From positions 2,317,001 through 2,381,000 of the forward strand of contig NZ_CP062163.1 of the NCBI RefSeq assembly GCF_014844095.1: DNA of 64,000 bases, given 5' to 3'. This document shows, piece after piece, positions 25,633 through 34,047 of the stretch. Origin of the DNA: Brevibacillus sp. JNUCC-41 (GTDB lineage Bacteria > Bacillota > Bacilli > Bacillales > DSM-1321). The first letter of the stretch is position 1. Each line of letters opens with the position of its first letter. The notes under the pieces are model-generated. The model made no database searches and was not told where the DNA came from. It worked only from the letters and a program-made list of their open reading frames with translations. Both the position numbers and the translations under genes were made by a program.

Positions 25633-26673
25633 ATGTACAAATTAAAAATGGGTATTATCGGTGCTGGCGGAATTGCCCAAAAAAGGCATATCCCAGCTTT
25701 TCAAAAATTTCAAGATAAAGTGGTTTTATACGCCATTCAGGATATAGATGAAATGAAGGCGCGAGAAGTGGCGCGTGAATTTCATATCGAGAAGGTTTTC
25801 ACTAATTATGAAGAAATGTTTGCCGAAGTGGATGCTGTTACGATTGCAACGCCAAACAAGTTCCATGCGGAGATTTCCATTGCTGCTCTGCAAGCAGGTG
25901 TACATGTGTTATGCGAAAAGCCAATGGCCATTACAACTGAGGAATGTTTAGCAATAACCGAGGCTGCTAATATATCGGGTAAAGTTTTATCGACCGCTTA
26001 TCATTACCGCTTCATGAAGGAAGCCCAGGCTGCAAAGAAAATGATTCAGGCGGGTGAAATCGGTGAGCCGTATGTAGCGCGTGTACAGGCAATCAGGCGA
26101 CGAAAAGTCCCTGGCTGGGGAGTGTTTACAAGCAAGGAATTGCAAGGCGGGGGAAGTGTGATCGATTACGGCTGCCATTTGCTTGATTTGGCTTTATGGC
26201 TGATGGATGACCCAGAACCGATTGAAATCGTAGGTTCGACATATAATTATGTCAGTAAGGGTGTCGATCAAGTCAATTTGTGGGGGAATTTCGATGCCTC
26301 TGTATTTGAAGTGGATGACCATGCCACGGCATATATCAAATTTGCCAACGGAGCATCTTTATTATTCGAAACATCTTGGGCCGCTAATATACGTGAAGAA
26401 GCAACTGTTTTAAGTTTATCCGGAACGCAAGGCGGTCTTGATGTGTTCCCGCTGGTCTTGAACCAGGCTAAGCACGGCATGCTTTTAAATAGTGAGGCCG
26501 TATGGATGCCAGGGGAGGATACACCAGACCTGCAGCAGGCAGAGAACTTTATTAATAGCTGTCTGGGGCTGGCAGAACCATTGGTAAAACCATCAGAAGC
26601 CATGAAAGTTTCGAAAATAATCGAAGCCATTTATCAAAGCTCGGCAAGTGGGAAGGTCATGAGCATAAATTAA
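25633..26673 (+). CDS. Gfo/Idh/MocA family NAD(P)-dependent dehydrogenase 2
   Basis: A 346-residue paralogue of the preceding enzyme, with MGIIGAGGIAQKRHIPAFQKF (Rossmann fold), CEKPMAITTEECLAI and GGGSVIDYGCHLLDLALWLM (catalytic Asp/His). The two proteins are clearly diverged, so they probably act on different substrates or in opposite directions. It lies 18 bases downstream of dehydrogenase 1 and 22 bases before the TIM-barrel gene, in one transcript. Confidence 0.88.
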   Translation: MYKLKMGIIGAGGIAQKRHIPAFQKFQDKVVLYAIQDIDEMKAREVAREFHIEKVFTNYEEMFAEVDAVTIATPNKFHAEISIAALQAGVHVLCEKPMAITTEECLAITEAANISGKVLSTAYHYRFMKEAQAAKKMIQAGEIGEPYVARVQAIRRRKVPGWGVFTSKELQGGGSVIDYGCHLLDLALWLMDDPEPIEIVGSTYNYVSKGVDQVNLWGNFDASVFEVDDHATAYIKFANGASLLFETSWAANIREEATVLSLSGTQGGLDVFPLVLNQAKHGMLLNSEAVWMPGEDTPDLQQAENFINSCLGLAEPLVKPSEAMKVSKIIEAIYQSSASGKVMSIN

Positions 26674-26694
26674 TGAAAAGGTGAGGTGGGGCTT

Positions 26695-27663
26695 GTGAAA
26701 TTAGGGATTTTTACAGTGCTATTTGCTCAAAAATCATTCGAGGAGATGCTTGATTATGTCGCAGATTCCGGATTAAAAACAGTTGAAATCGGTACAGGCG
26801 GGTATCCAGGCAATATCCACTGTCCGCTCGATGAACTGCTGGAAAGTGAAGAAAAACGCCAAAAATACCTCGAAGCCGTTCAAACAAGAGGATTAACGAT
26901 CAGTGCATTCAGCTGCCACGGCAATCCAATCTCTCCAGATGAAGCATTCGCTAAAGAAAGTGATGAAACACTTATTAAAACAATCAAGCTTGCATCCTTA
27001 CTGAACGTCCCGGTAGTCAATACCTTTTCTGGTACAGCCGGTGATCACGAAGGAGCCAAATATCCAAACTGGCCTGTCGCCCCATGGCCGAATGAGTATA
27101 CAGATGTGCTGAAATGGCAATGGGAAGAAAAATTGATCCCCTATTGGAAAAAAGCAGCTGCCATTGCCGATGAGCACAATATAAAAATCGGACTTGAACT
27201 GCATGGAGGCTTTCTCGTCCACACACCCTACACCTTGTTAAAACTGCGGGAAGCTACATCTGATGCAATAGGCGCCAACCTGGATCCAAGCCACCTTTGG
27301 TGGCAGGGCATCGAACCAGTCGGGGCCATCAAAATCCTAGGGAAAGCGGGAGCCATCTACCACTTCCACGCAAAAGACACATACTTGGATCAGGATAACA
27401 TCAATATGTATGGATTAACTGACATGCAGCCATATGGAAATATCCAGAGCCGTGCCTGGAACTTTCGCTCTGTAGGATGCGGCCATAGCCTGCAAGAATG
27501 GTCCGACATCATGAGCGCCCTTCGCACATACGGTTACGATTACGTCGTCAGCATCGAACATGAAGATCCGCTGATGTCAGTTGAAGAAGGATTCCAACGG
27601 GCTGTTACCAATCTGAAAACTGTACTCATCAACGAAAGCCCAACTGATTTATGGTGGGTATAA
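26695..27663 (+). CDS. Sugar phosphate isomerase/epimerase (xylose isomerase-like TIM barrel)
   Basis: A 322-residue AP-endonuclease-2 type TIM barrel. It has KLGIFTVLFAQKSFEEML, VEIGTGGYPGN and metal-ligand segments KIGLELHGGF, GANLDPSHLWWQGI, YHFHAKD and SIEHEDPLMSVEEGF. The GTG at 26,695 follows GAGGTGGGG. Related enzymes (such as YcjR in E. coli) epimerise 3-keto sugars made by a Gfo/Idh/MocA dehydrogenase, which fits the two dehydrogenases just upstream. It is the last gene of the operon. Confidence 0.88.
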   Translation: MKLGIFTVLFAQKSFEEMLDYVADSGLKTVEIGTGGYPGNIHCPLDELLESEEKRQKYLEAVQTRGLTISAFSCHGNPISPDEAFAKESDETLIKTIKLASLLNVPVVNTFSGTAGDHEGAKYPNWPVAPWPNEYTDVLKWQWEEKLIPYWKKAAAIADEHNIKIGLELHGGFLVHTPYTLLKLREATSDAIGANLDPSHLWWQGIEPVGAIKILGKAGAIYHFHAKDTYLDQDNINMYGLTDMQPYGNIQSRAWNFRSVGCGHSLQEWSDIMSALRTYGYDYVVSIEHEDPLMSVEEGFQRAVTNLKTVLINESPTDLWWV

Positions 27664-27726
27664 TTTGTAGCCATAACGAGCAGCCTATTGCAGGTTGCTT
27701 TTTATTTTGGACCTTACTCGAAAAAG

Positions 27727-28030
27727 TGAAACTCACGAGTAAAAGTGCGGAATTCACGAGTAAAAGTGCGAAACTCACGAGTAAAAGCGTGAAACTCACG
27801 AGTAAAAGCGTGAAATTCACGAGTAAAAGTGCGAAACTCACGAGTAAAGCGGAATTCACGAGTAAAAGTGCGATATTCACGAGTAAAAGTGCAAAATTCA
27901 CGAGTAAAAGCGTGAAACTCACGAGTAAAAGTGCGAAATTCACGAGTAAAAGCGTGAAATTCACGAGTGAAAAGTGCGGAATTCACGAGTAAAAGTGCTA
28001 AATTCACGAGTAAAAGTGCGATATTCACGA
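27727..28030. repeat. Tandem array of a 21-bp repeat (about 15 units)
   Basis: The octamer TCACGAGT recurs 14 times, mostly every 21 bases (one unit of 18, one of 22), with a fifteenth truncated copy at the right end. Between octamers the text alternates AAAAGTGCGAAAT, AAAAGCGTGAAAC and similar. Because 21 is a multiple of three the array stays open in several frames (SKSAKFT or TREFRTF patterns). There is no ribosome site or neighbouring reason to call it coding. It begins about 65 bases after the epimerase stop. Confidence 0.9.
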
Positions 28031-28176
28031 TGGCTGTATCCAAGGAGATAACTGGTTTTAAAAAAAAATCAATTTGACAGTCACTATACTAAGTGTTACA
28101 GCATACCATGTAGTAAGTAACACTGGATACCAACAGCACTGAATAGTGAAGTGGCAAAAATATTTTTAAGAAAAAG

Positions 28177-28205
28177 TTGACACCTCCACTACTCGGTGTT
28201 ACTGT
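28177..28205 (+). promoter_or_regulatory. Predicted promoter of the PadR operon
   Basis: TTGACA and TACTGT are separated by 17 bases. Around it lie several AGTAAGTAACACT / AGTGTTAC-like and GTAGTACTAAATAG motifs that could be PadR binding sites. Confidence 0.5.
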
Positions 28206-28320
28206 TTAGGTGTAATAAGTAGTACTAAATAGCGTGGTTTCCCAAAAGCTATTCCGTAAAAATTCCCCTCAGAACTAAGTTTTACTTAATATAAGTCGCA
28301 AAATAGAGGAGGCTCTGAAC

Positions 28321-28641
28321 ATGGAAAATTTAACTGAAATGCTGAAGGGTTCGCTGGAAGGCTGCGTGCTGGAAATCATCAGCCGCCATGAAACCTATGG
28401 CTACGAGATTACCCGCCGCCTGAACGAGCTTGGGTTTACTGAAGTCGTGGAAGGGACGGTCTACACCATCCTCGTGCGATTAGAAAAGAAAAAGCTGGTG
28501 AACATAGAGAAGAAACCGTCAGATATGGGGCCGCCCCGCAAGTTTTACTCACTTAATGAAGCTGGCAGCCAGGAACTTGAACTGTTTTGGAAAAAATGGG
28601 ATTTTGTATCATCGAAAATCAACGTCTTAAAGTCAATCTAG
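28321..28641 (+). CDS. PadR family transcriptional regulator
   Basis: A 106-residue winged-helix repressor with LKGSLEGCVLEIISRHETYGYEITRRLNELGF (recognition domain), VVEGTVYTILVRLEKKKLV (wing) and GPPRKFYSLNEAGSQEL. It lies behind AGAGGAGG. PadR proteins next to ABC pumps normally repress the pump until a drug or membrane-active compound binds. It is first gene of a PadR-DUF1048-ABC cluster. Confidence 0.9.
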   Translation: MENLTEMLKGSLEGCVLEIISRHETYGYEITRRLNELGFTEVVEGTVYTILVRLEKKKLVNIEKKPSDMGPPRKFYSLNEAGSQELELFWKKWDFVSSKINVLKSI

Positions 28642-28712
28642 CTTCATAAGATATTCCGTACGATATTTTTGGAGTGTCTTGTTCAGCTTTAGAAAAGAGG
28701 AGGAAAAATAAC

Positions 28713-29066
28713 ATGATGGAATTGTTCAAAAAAATGATTGGTGATAAAAAAGAGTATAAAATGATGATGGCACGGGTTGAAGCCCTGCCAGAGGACTACC
28801 AGTTCGTATTTAAGAAAATTCAAAACTACATGTGGAATTTCTCGGCGGGCAACGGGATGGATATGCTGCACATGCAGTATGAATTAATCGATTTATTCGA
28901 AGCCGGTGCGGCGGAAGGCAGACAAGTGCTGGAAATCACCGGGGACGACGTGGCGTCCTTTGCCGACGAACTAGTGGCAAATGCTAAAACCTATTTCGCC
29001 AAGTATCGTGAAGATTTGAATGAAAGTATCATGAAGCGATTGGGAAAAAATAAATTCAATAAATAA
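28713..29066 (+). CDS. DUF1048 family protein
   Basis: A 117-residue helical protein (MMELFKKMIGDKKEYKMMMARVEALPEDYQFVFKKIQNYMWNFSAG ...) of the DUF1048 type regularly found between a PadR regulator and a DrrAB-like transporter. The ATGATG start follows GAGGAGG. Its role is not established; co-occurrence suggests it assists regulation of, or sensing by, the pump. Confidence 0.8.
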   Translation: MMELFKKMIGDKKEYKMMMARVEALPEDYQFVFKKIQNYMWNFSAGNGMDMLHMQYELIDLFEAGAAEGRQVLEITGDDVASFADELVANAKTYFAKYREDLNESIMKRLGKNKFNK

Positions 29067-29071
29067 TTCCG

Positions 29072-29118
29072 ACTGAATAGCTGGTTACAAATGTGAAATG
29101 CCACCTACGCTATTCAGT
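29072..29118 (+). promoter_or_regulatory. 10-bp inverted repeat before the ABC pump genes
   Basis: ACTGAATAGC and GCTATTCAGT are perfect inverted arms with a 27-base spacer, six bases after the DUF1048 stop. TACTAAATAG-like text also occurs before padR, so this may be a regulator site as well as a hairpin. Confidence 0.5.
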
Positions 29119-29264
29119 TATATTTTAACCCAGTAATAAGTCATACTGATTATCAGTCAGACTAAATAGAGGGGTATAGGCAATATAGTTCCGCAGGGCG
29201 CTCGGAAGGATAATTAGGGTTCTTACAAGCGGTTTTGCTGCACTATTAAAAGGAGGAAAAAAGT

Positions 29265-30026
29265 ATGAGCAATGCAGCGATTTCTGTAAAAGGGTTAATA
29301 AAAAACTTTAAAGACAATGAAGTCTTAAAGGGGGTGGATTTTGAGGTACGGCGTGGCGAAATTTTCGCACTGCTGGGCTCAAATGGAGCGGGCAAGACGA
29401 CGACGGTCAACATCCTCTCGACTTTGATGAAGGCCGATGGCGGCGAAGTCGGTATTTGCGGCTTTGACGTCCAGTGTCAACCGGAACATGTTCGCCAGAG
29501 CATCAGCCTGACAGGGCAGTTTGCAGCTTTAGACGGCATGCTTACCGGGCGCGAAAACCTGCTGATGATCGCCAAGTTGCGGGGAGTTTCCAATCCCGCT
29601 CAAGTCGCCGACAATCTGCTTGCGAGATTCAGCCTAACCGATGCGGCCAACCGCCGTGCGGATAAATATTCCGGCGGGATGAAGCGCCGGCTTGACATTG
29701 CCATGAGCCTGATTGGGACGCCAGCGGTCATTTTTCTCGACGAACCGACGACAGGGCTTGACCCCGAAGCACGGATTGAAGTCTGGGATACCGTCAAGGA
29801 ACTTGCCGGCGGCGGCACGACAATCTTGCTGACGACCCAGTACCTGGAGGAAGCCGAACAACTGGCGGATCGTATCGCCATCCTGCATGGCGGAAAAATC
29901 ATCTCGACCGGCACCCTTACCGAACTCAAGGAGATGTTCCCGCCAGCGAAAGTGGAGTACATTGAGAAGCAGCCGACATTGGAGGAAATTTTCCTCGCGA
30001 TCATCGGCAAAAAGGAGGAGATGTAA
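29265..30026 (+). CDS. DrrA-type ABC transporter ATPase
   Basis: A 253-residue ATPase of the daunorubicin-resistance/ABC-2 group. Walker A is GSNGAGKTT (about residues 38-46), signature YSGGMKRRLDIAMSL, Walker B VIFLDEPTTGLDP and H-loop TTQYLEEAEQLADRI. It ends with the PTLEEIFLAI segment typical of DrrA. The DNA is noticeably GC-richer than the surroundings, as is the permease gene, which hints at acquisition. The next gene begins immediately after the stop. Confidence 0.9.
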   Translation: MSNAAISVKGLIKNFKDNEVLKGVDFEVRRGEIFALLGSNGAGKTTTVNILSTLMKADGGEVGICGFDVQCQPEHVRQSISLTGQFAALDGMLTGRENLLMIAKLRGVSNPAQVADNLLARFSLTDAANRRADKYSGGMKRRLDIAMSLIGTPAVIFLDEPTTGLDPEARIEVWDTVKELAGGGTTILLTTQYLEEAEQLADRIAILHGGKIISTGTLTELKEMFPPAKVEYIEKQPTLEEIFLAIIGKKEEM

Positions 30027-30776
30027 ATGAATAGCAAAACAGGGGTATTACTAGGGCGTTTAATGCGCAATATCATGCGCAGCCCTGATACAATTATCAC
30101 GGTTGCGATAACGCCGATTATGATGCTGCTGCTGTTTGTCTACGTGTTTGGTGGCGCCATAGAGGCAGGCACGGACAGCTACGTCAATTATTTATTGCCG
30201 GGAATATTGCTGATGGCTATCGCATCCGGAGTCGCTTACACCTCCGTGCGGCTGTTTACGGATGTAAAGAGCGGGCTGATGGCGCGTTTCATTACCATGC
30301 CCATCAAGCGCTCGTCGGTATTGTGGGCTCATGTGTTGACCTCGCTTGTATCCAATGCGCTTACTGTCGTCGTGGTGATCCTCGTCGCGTTCTTGATGGG
30401 CTTCCGTTCCAGCGCTGATATCCTGGATTGGCTCGCGGTGGCTGGGATACTCGGGCTGTTTACGTTGGCGCTGACATGGCTGGCAGTCATTCCGGGATTG
30501 ACAGCGGGGTCCATGGAAGGGGCTACAGCCTACTCGTACCCGCTGATTTTCCTTCCGTTTATCAGTTCGGCCTTTGTCCCCACCGAAACCATGCCTAAAA
30601 TTGTCCGTGCGTTCGCTGAGAACCAGCCAGTGACTTCAATCGTGAATGCGATTCGTGCCTTCTTGTATGAAGGGTCAGTTGGCAACGATATCTGGATCGC
30701 GCTTGCCTGGTGCGTAGGCATCATGGTAATCGCTTACTTCTTCGCCAGTAAAGTATTTAAGCGCCAGTTAGGGTAA
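30027..30776 (+). CDS. DrrB-type ABC-2 transporter permease
   Basis: A 249-residue membrane protein with six transmembrane segments and the ABC-2 signature region FISSAFVPTETMPKIVRAFAENQPVTSIVNAIRAF. The ATG follows the ATPase stop directly, with GGAGG inside the ATPase gene. Together they form a small drug or lipid-like compound exporter under PadR control. The substrate is unknown. Confidence 0.9.
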   Translation: MNSKTGVLLGRLMRNIMRSPDTIITVAITPIMMLLLFVYVFGGAIEAGTDSYVNYLLPGILLMAIASGVAYTSVRLFTDVKSGLMARFITMPIKRSSVLWAHVLTSLVSNALTVVVVILVAFLMGFRSSADILDWLAVAGILGLFTLALTWLAVIPGLTAGSMEGATAYSYPLIFLPFISSAFVPTETMPKIVRAFAENQPVTSIVNAIRAFLYEGSVGNDIWIALAWCVGIMVIAYFFASKVFKRQLG

Positions 30777-30783
30777 GTACACC

Positions 30784-30973
30784 ATTATCGGATTAGCCAT
30801 TACAATAGTCAGCCATTGCGATGAATGCATTTGCTATCACATGGAAGAAATGGCTTAAATGCCGGGGCAACCATCGATGAAATCATGGAAACCTTTAAAA
30901 TTGGTGTGATTGGTGGCGGCAGCTTATCCCAACATGAGATTTGCCATTAGAAGAATTTACAGCGAACGAGTAG
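30784..30973 (+). pseudogene. Decayed carboxymuconolactone decarboxylase (AhpD-like) gene
   Basis: Translation in shifting frames gives IIGLAITIVSHCDECICYHMEEMA, then LNAGATIDEIMETFKIGVIGGGSLSQHEIC, then ALEEFTANE and a stop. This matches the small AhpD/CMD core with its CxxC-x2-H active site. At least two frameshifts (about 30,860 and 30,945) and no start mean it is a fossil. It lies just after the DrrAB pump genes. Confidence 0.65.
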
Positions 30974-31106
30974 TGGTCTTTCGCAGAAGGAGAAATTAAA
31001 AGAATAAAGCCCATAGATGTAATTGACAGGAAAAGAGTAGATTCAGAAGCAAAACCGCTTTGGTTATCAATGTCTTTAAGGAAAATAGATTCCTTTCATT
31101 ATCATT

Positions 31107-31127
31107 AAAAGCGCAAAGCTCACGAGT
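31107..31127. repeat. Solitary copy of the 21-bp repeat
   Basis: AAAAGCGCAAAGCTCACGAG plus T matches the unit of the array at 27.7-28.0 kb with three mismatches, isolated in intergenic DNA 3 kb away. Confidence 0.65.
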
Positions 31128-31218
31128 ATATCCGCATAACTTAAAGCAAATGATTGCTGAAAATTCTTCTGAAATTAAAAAAGCGATGCCCCCGAAAATC
31201 TGGAGGCATCTTCATTAT

Positions 31219-31926
31219 TTATCTTTGCCTTGGAGTATAGTCCAATTCCTTAAATAGTTCCGTCAATTCATCCTCTGTCAAGTCGCGCCATTGTCCAATC
31301 GCCAGTCCGTCCAGATGGATGTTCATGATCCGGATTCGATGTAAATCACGGACTTCATATCCTAGTGCGGAGCACATTCGGCGGATTTGTCTGTTCAGTC
31401 CTTGCATCAAAGTGATGTTAAATGTATATTTGGTCAACTGTTCAACCTTACATGGAAGTGTTTTTGTATCCAAAATCTCCACTCCGGATGACATGTCTTT
31501 GATGAAGGAAGAGGTAAGTGGTTTATCCACAGTTACGATGTATTCTTTTTCATGTTTGTTTTCTGCACGAAGGATTTCATTTACGATGTCTCCATCATTT
31601 GTAAGAAGGATCAGACCGCTTGAGTCTTTGTCCAGCCGTCCGATATGAAAAATGCGAAGCGGATGATTTACAAAATCAACGATATTCCCTTTTATGTGTT
31701 TTTCCGTCGTACTTGTAATCCCTATCGGTTTATTCAATGCAATATAGACATTTTGCTGTTCCACTTTTATCGGCTTGCCATCGACACGAACATCATCACC
31801 GGGTTCAGCTTGACTGCCGAGCTCAGCTACAGTGCCATTTATCGTCACACGGCCCTCGGCTATCCATTTGTCTGCGCCTCGTCTCGAGGTAATTCCGGAT
31901 TCACTGATAAATTTATTGATCCTCAA
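31219..31926 (-). CDS. rluF: RluF-type 23S rRNA pseudouridine synthase
   Basis: A 235-residue pseudouridine synthase with an N-terminal S4 RNA-binding domain ([31 protein letters not shown]) and the RsuA/RluB/E/F catalytic domain. The latter has the active Asp in [19 protein letters not shown] and [28 protein letters not shown]. The TTG start has AAAGGTG eight bases upstream. Family features point to RluF (U2604 region); the exact target is inferred. Confidence 0.85.
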   Translation of the reverse strand: MRINKFISESGITSRRGADKWIAEGRVTINGTVAELGSQAEPGDDVRVDGKPIKVEQQNVYIALNKPIGITSTTEKHIKGNIVDFVNHPLRIFHIGRLDKDSSGLILLTNDGDIVNEILRAENKHEKEYIVTVDKPLTSSFIKDMSSGVEILDTKTLPCKVEQLTKYTFNITLMQGLNRQIRRMCSALGYEVRDLHRIRIMNIHLDGLAIGQWRDLTEDELTELFKELDYTPRQR

Positions 31927-32040
31927 CTAAAGCACACCTTTACATTCAGATTTTCTTCTTTAAAGGATAACGTAAATCATGGTGCATAGACAAGGGGAAA
32001 AGACAAGAAAGCATAGTTGGTGTGAATTACTGGATGTTCT

Positions 32041-32819
32041 TTACATGTTCTTCGTGACAGCTGCCGGATACTCCTTTTTCTTTTTGCTTGTCAGGTAGAC
32101 GCCAATGAAGACAAAAAGACCTCCCATGATTTGGACGATGGTAATGGTATGACCCAAAATCAGGCTAAGAATGGCGGTAAATACAGCAATCAGATTTAGA
32201 TAAATTCCAGCCTGGCTAGCGTTGATATGACGAAGGGAAATATTCCAGAAAATAAAGGAACCGACAGACGGGAAGATTCCAATATGTTTTTCAGTTTTTT
32301 ACCGATTATTGAATAGAAGGTCCAAACGAGAATCGCCAGGATCATCAATAAGTCGCCTTTATTGTAAGTGAGCTGGAAAATATCCAGAAGGTGCCCTTTT
32401 GTCAAGACCAATAAAACGCCGAATAAAGATATGATAAGTCCGAGTGCGTGGAGGGCTGAAATTTTCTCCTTTAACAGCAAAGCGGAAAAAAGCACAATTA
32501 AGGCAGGGTTCATGGAATTGACAAGAGCGGCATTCATGGAAGTTGTATAGGTCAAAGCCCAATAAAGGAAAAAATTATAACTGACGATTCCGAGCACCCC
32601 CATGACTAACAGCAATCTCCATTCTTTCCATACACTCTTCCAATTTGGCTTTTCGATCCATTGGGCTAAAGGAAACAATAAGAAAACGGCTATTAGCCAT
32701 CGCGTAAATGTTAGTTGGATCGGGGAAAGTTCGGTCACAACGTATTTTCCGAAAATGTAATTACCGGCCCAAAACAAATTTGCCAAGATAAGAAATAAAA
32801 GAACAATGGATTTTTTCAT
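32041..32819 (-). pseudogene. EamA/DMT family transporter with internal deletion and frameshift
   Basis: The first 180 residues (MKKSIVLLFLILANLFWAGNYIFGKYVV through IGKKL) form a normal first EamA repeat plus helix 6. The text then jumps, in another frame, to HIGIFPSVGSFIFWNISLRHINASQAGIYLNLIAVFTAILSL ... YPAAVTKNM. The middle of the second repeat (about 50-70 residues) is missing. Family members have ten helices and about 300 residues, so this copy is disabled. The annotated open frame alone would give a 207-residue truncated product. Confidence 0.8.
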
Positions 32820-32944
32820 CAGACTGCCTCTTCCTTAATTAATGGAATATTCACTAAATATATCAAAACAGGAGTACCTAAGCAATATAGCGAGCCTAGT
32901 AGTCAATTTTTTTTCAAGGATGAACCAAAGAGCAGGATAAATAG

Positions 32945-32981
32945 AAAAAGGCCGTTCAACATGAGCTGAACAGCCTTTTTT
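32945..32981 (-). terminator. Terminator of the aldo/keto reductase gene
   Basis: AAAAAGGC-GTTCA and TGAAC-GCCTTTTTT form a symmetrical hairpin with runs on both sides, just after the minus-strand stop. Confidence 0.85.
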
Positions 32982-32991
32982 CACATCTATG

Positions 32992-33924
32992 TTAAGCGAA
33001 AATGGCACTGATTTCGGCGATTTCATCCATGGTTAAATCGACATCCAATGCTTGTAAGTTGCGTGTGACCTGATCTGGCTTTTTCGCCCCAGGAATCAGT
33101 ACATCTATCGAGTGCCGAGTTAAATACCAAGCTAGTACGACATCGGCGACATCGGTATGCTTCCTGTTGGCAATCGCCCGGACTTCTTCCACTTTTTGCA
33201 GGTTGCTTACAAAGGCTTGTCCTTGGAAAAGCGGACTTTTGGCCCGGCCGTCCTCGAATGTTGATTCCTGATTATATTTGCCGCCGAGCAGACCGGAAGC
33301 AAGGGGGAAATAAGGTATGAAGGAAATATTATTTTCGGCTGTATATGGCAGCAGGTCTTGTTCTGCCTCCCGTTTGAATAGATTGTACTCGGATTGCAAC
33401 ACATCGACATAGCCGTCTTTATTCGCTTCCTTCAATTGTTCGAACGAAAAATTCGAGACGCCGATCGACTTGATCTTGCCTGCATCCTTCAATTCCTTTA
33501 AGGCACCTACCGCTTCATCTTTAGGGGTATCCTCATCAGGGAAATGGATATAGAATAAGTCGATGTAGTCCGTTTGGAGCCTTTTTAGACTCGATTCCAC
33601 AGCATTTTTCAGAAAAGCCGGAGAGTTATCAAAGACGATGTTGCCATCGGCAAATTTATGTGCCCCTTTAGTGGCAAGGACTATCTCCTCGCGTTTGTGA
33701 CTCTCTTTAAGGATTTCACCGATAAGTTCTTCTGAACGCTCAGGACCGTAAATGTAAGCTGTATCCCAAAAGTTGATCCCCTCTTCCAATGCCGTTCTCA
33801 AAACATCCCTTCCTGTATCCTCACTTAGATTAGGGAAAAGGTTATGTCCGCCAATTGCATTCGTGCCAAGGCCAATCGGATTTACATACAGATCTGTTTT
33901 ACCAATACGGGTTTGCTTAGACAT
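32992..33924 (-). CDS. Aldo/keto reductase
   Basis: A 310-residue NADPH-dependent oxidoreductase with a TIM-barrel fold. The catalytic tetrad region is visible as [19 protein letters not shown] (Asp, Tyr), LATKGAHK (Lys) and [11 protein letters not shown] (His). The N-terminal GLGTNAIGG and C-terminal [19 protein letters not shown] are standard. I chose the ATG at 33,924 (MSKQTRIGK) because AAAGGAG lies upstream and the 36-residue extension in the longest frame is not family-like. The substrate is unknown; members reduce aldehydes and ketones. Confidence 0.9.
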   Translation of the reverse strand: MSKQTRIGKTDLYVNPIGLGTNAIGGHNLFPNLSEDTGRDVLRTALEEGINFWDTAYIYGPERSEELIGEILKESHKREEIVLATKGAHKFADGNIVFDNSPAFLKNAVESSLKRLQTDYIDLFYIHFPDEDTPKDEAVGALKELKDAGKIKSIGVSNFSFEQLKEANKDGYVDVLQSEYNLFKREAEQDLLPYTAENNISFIPYFPLASGLLGGKYNQESTFEDGRAKSPLFQGQAFVSNLQKVEEVRAIANRKHTDVADVVLAWYLTRHSIDVLIPGAKKPDQVTRNLQALDVDLTMDEIAEISAIFA

Positions 33925-34009
33925 ATTACTTATCATCTCCTTTGACCCCATCATAACAAAAAATGTGTGTCGATTTCCAAAATAAAGCAGTGCAGACGTG
34001 TACAAAAAT

Positions 34010-34038
34010 AAGCAGATGACCCGTAAAATCACCTGCTT
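34010..34038 (-). terminator. Terminator of brnQ
   Basis: AAGCAG-TGA pairs with TCA-CTGCTT; on the minus strand it is followed by ATTTTTG. It begins ten bases after the brnQ stop. Confidence 0.7.
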
Positions 34039-34047
34039 ACTTCATTA

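Noticed and set aside
27727..28030. CRISPR array
   Set aside because: Units follow one another without unique spacers, are only 21 bases long, and no cas genes are near.
27651..28043. Open frames of about 110 codons on both strands across the 21-bp array (SKSAKFT and TREFRTF repeats)
   Set aside because: They stay open only because the repeat length is a multiple of three. There is no ribosome site, and the frames exist on both strands at once.
31060..31257. 65-codon plus-strand frame
   Set aside because: No ribosome site or recognisable protein; it overlaps a solitary repeat and the end of rluF.
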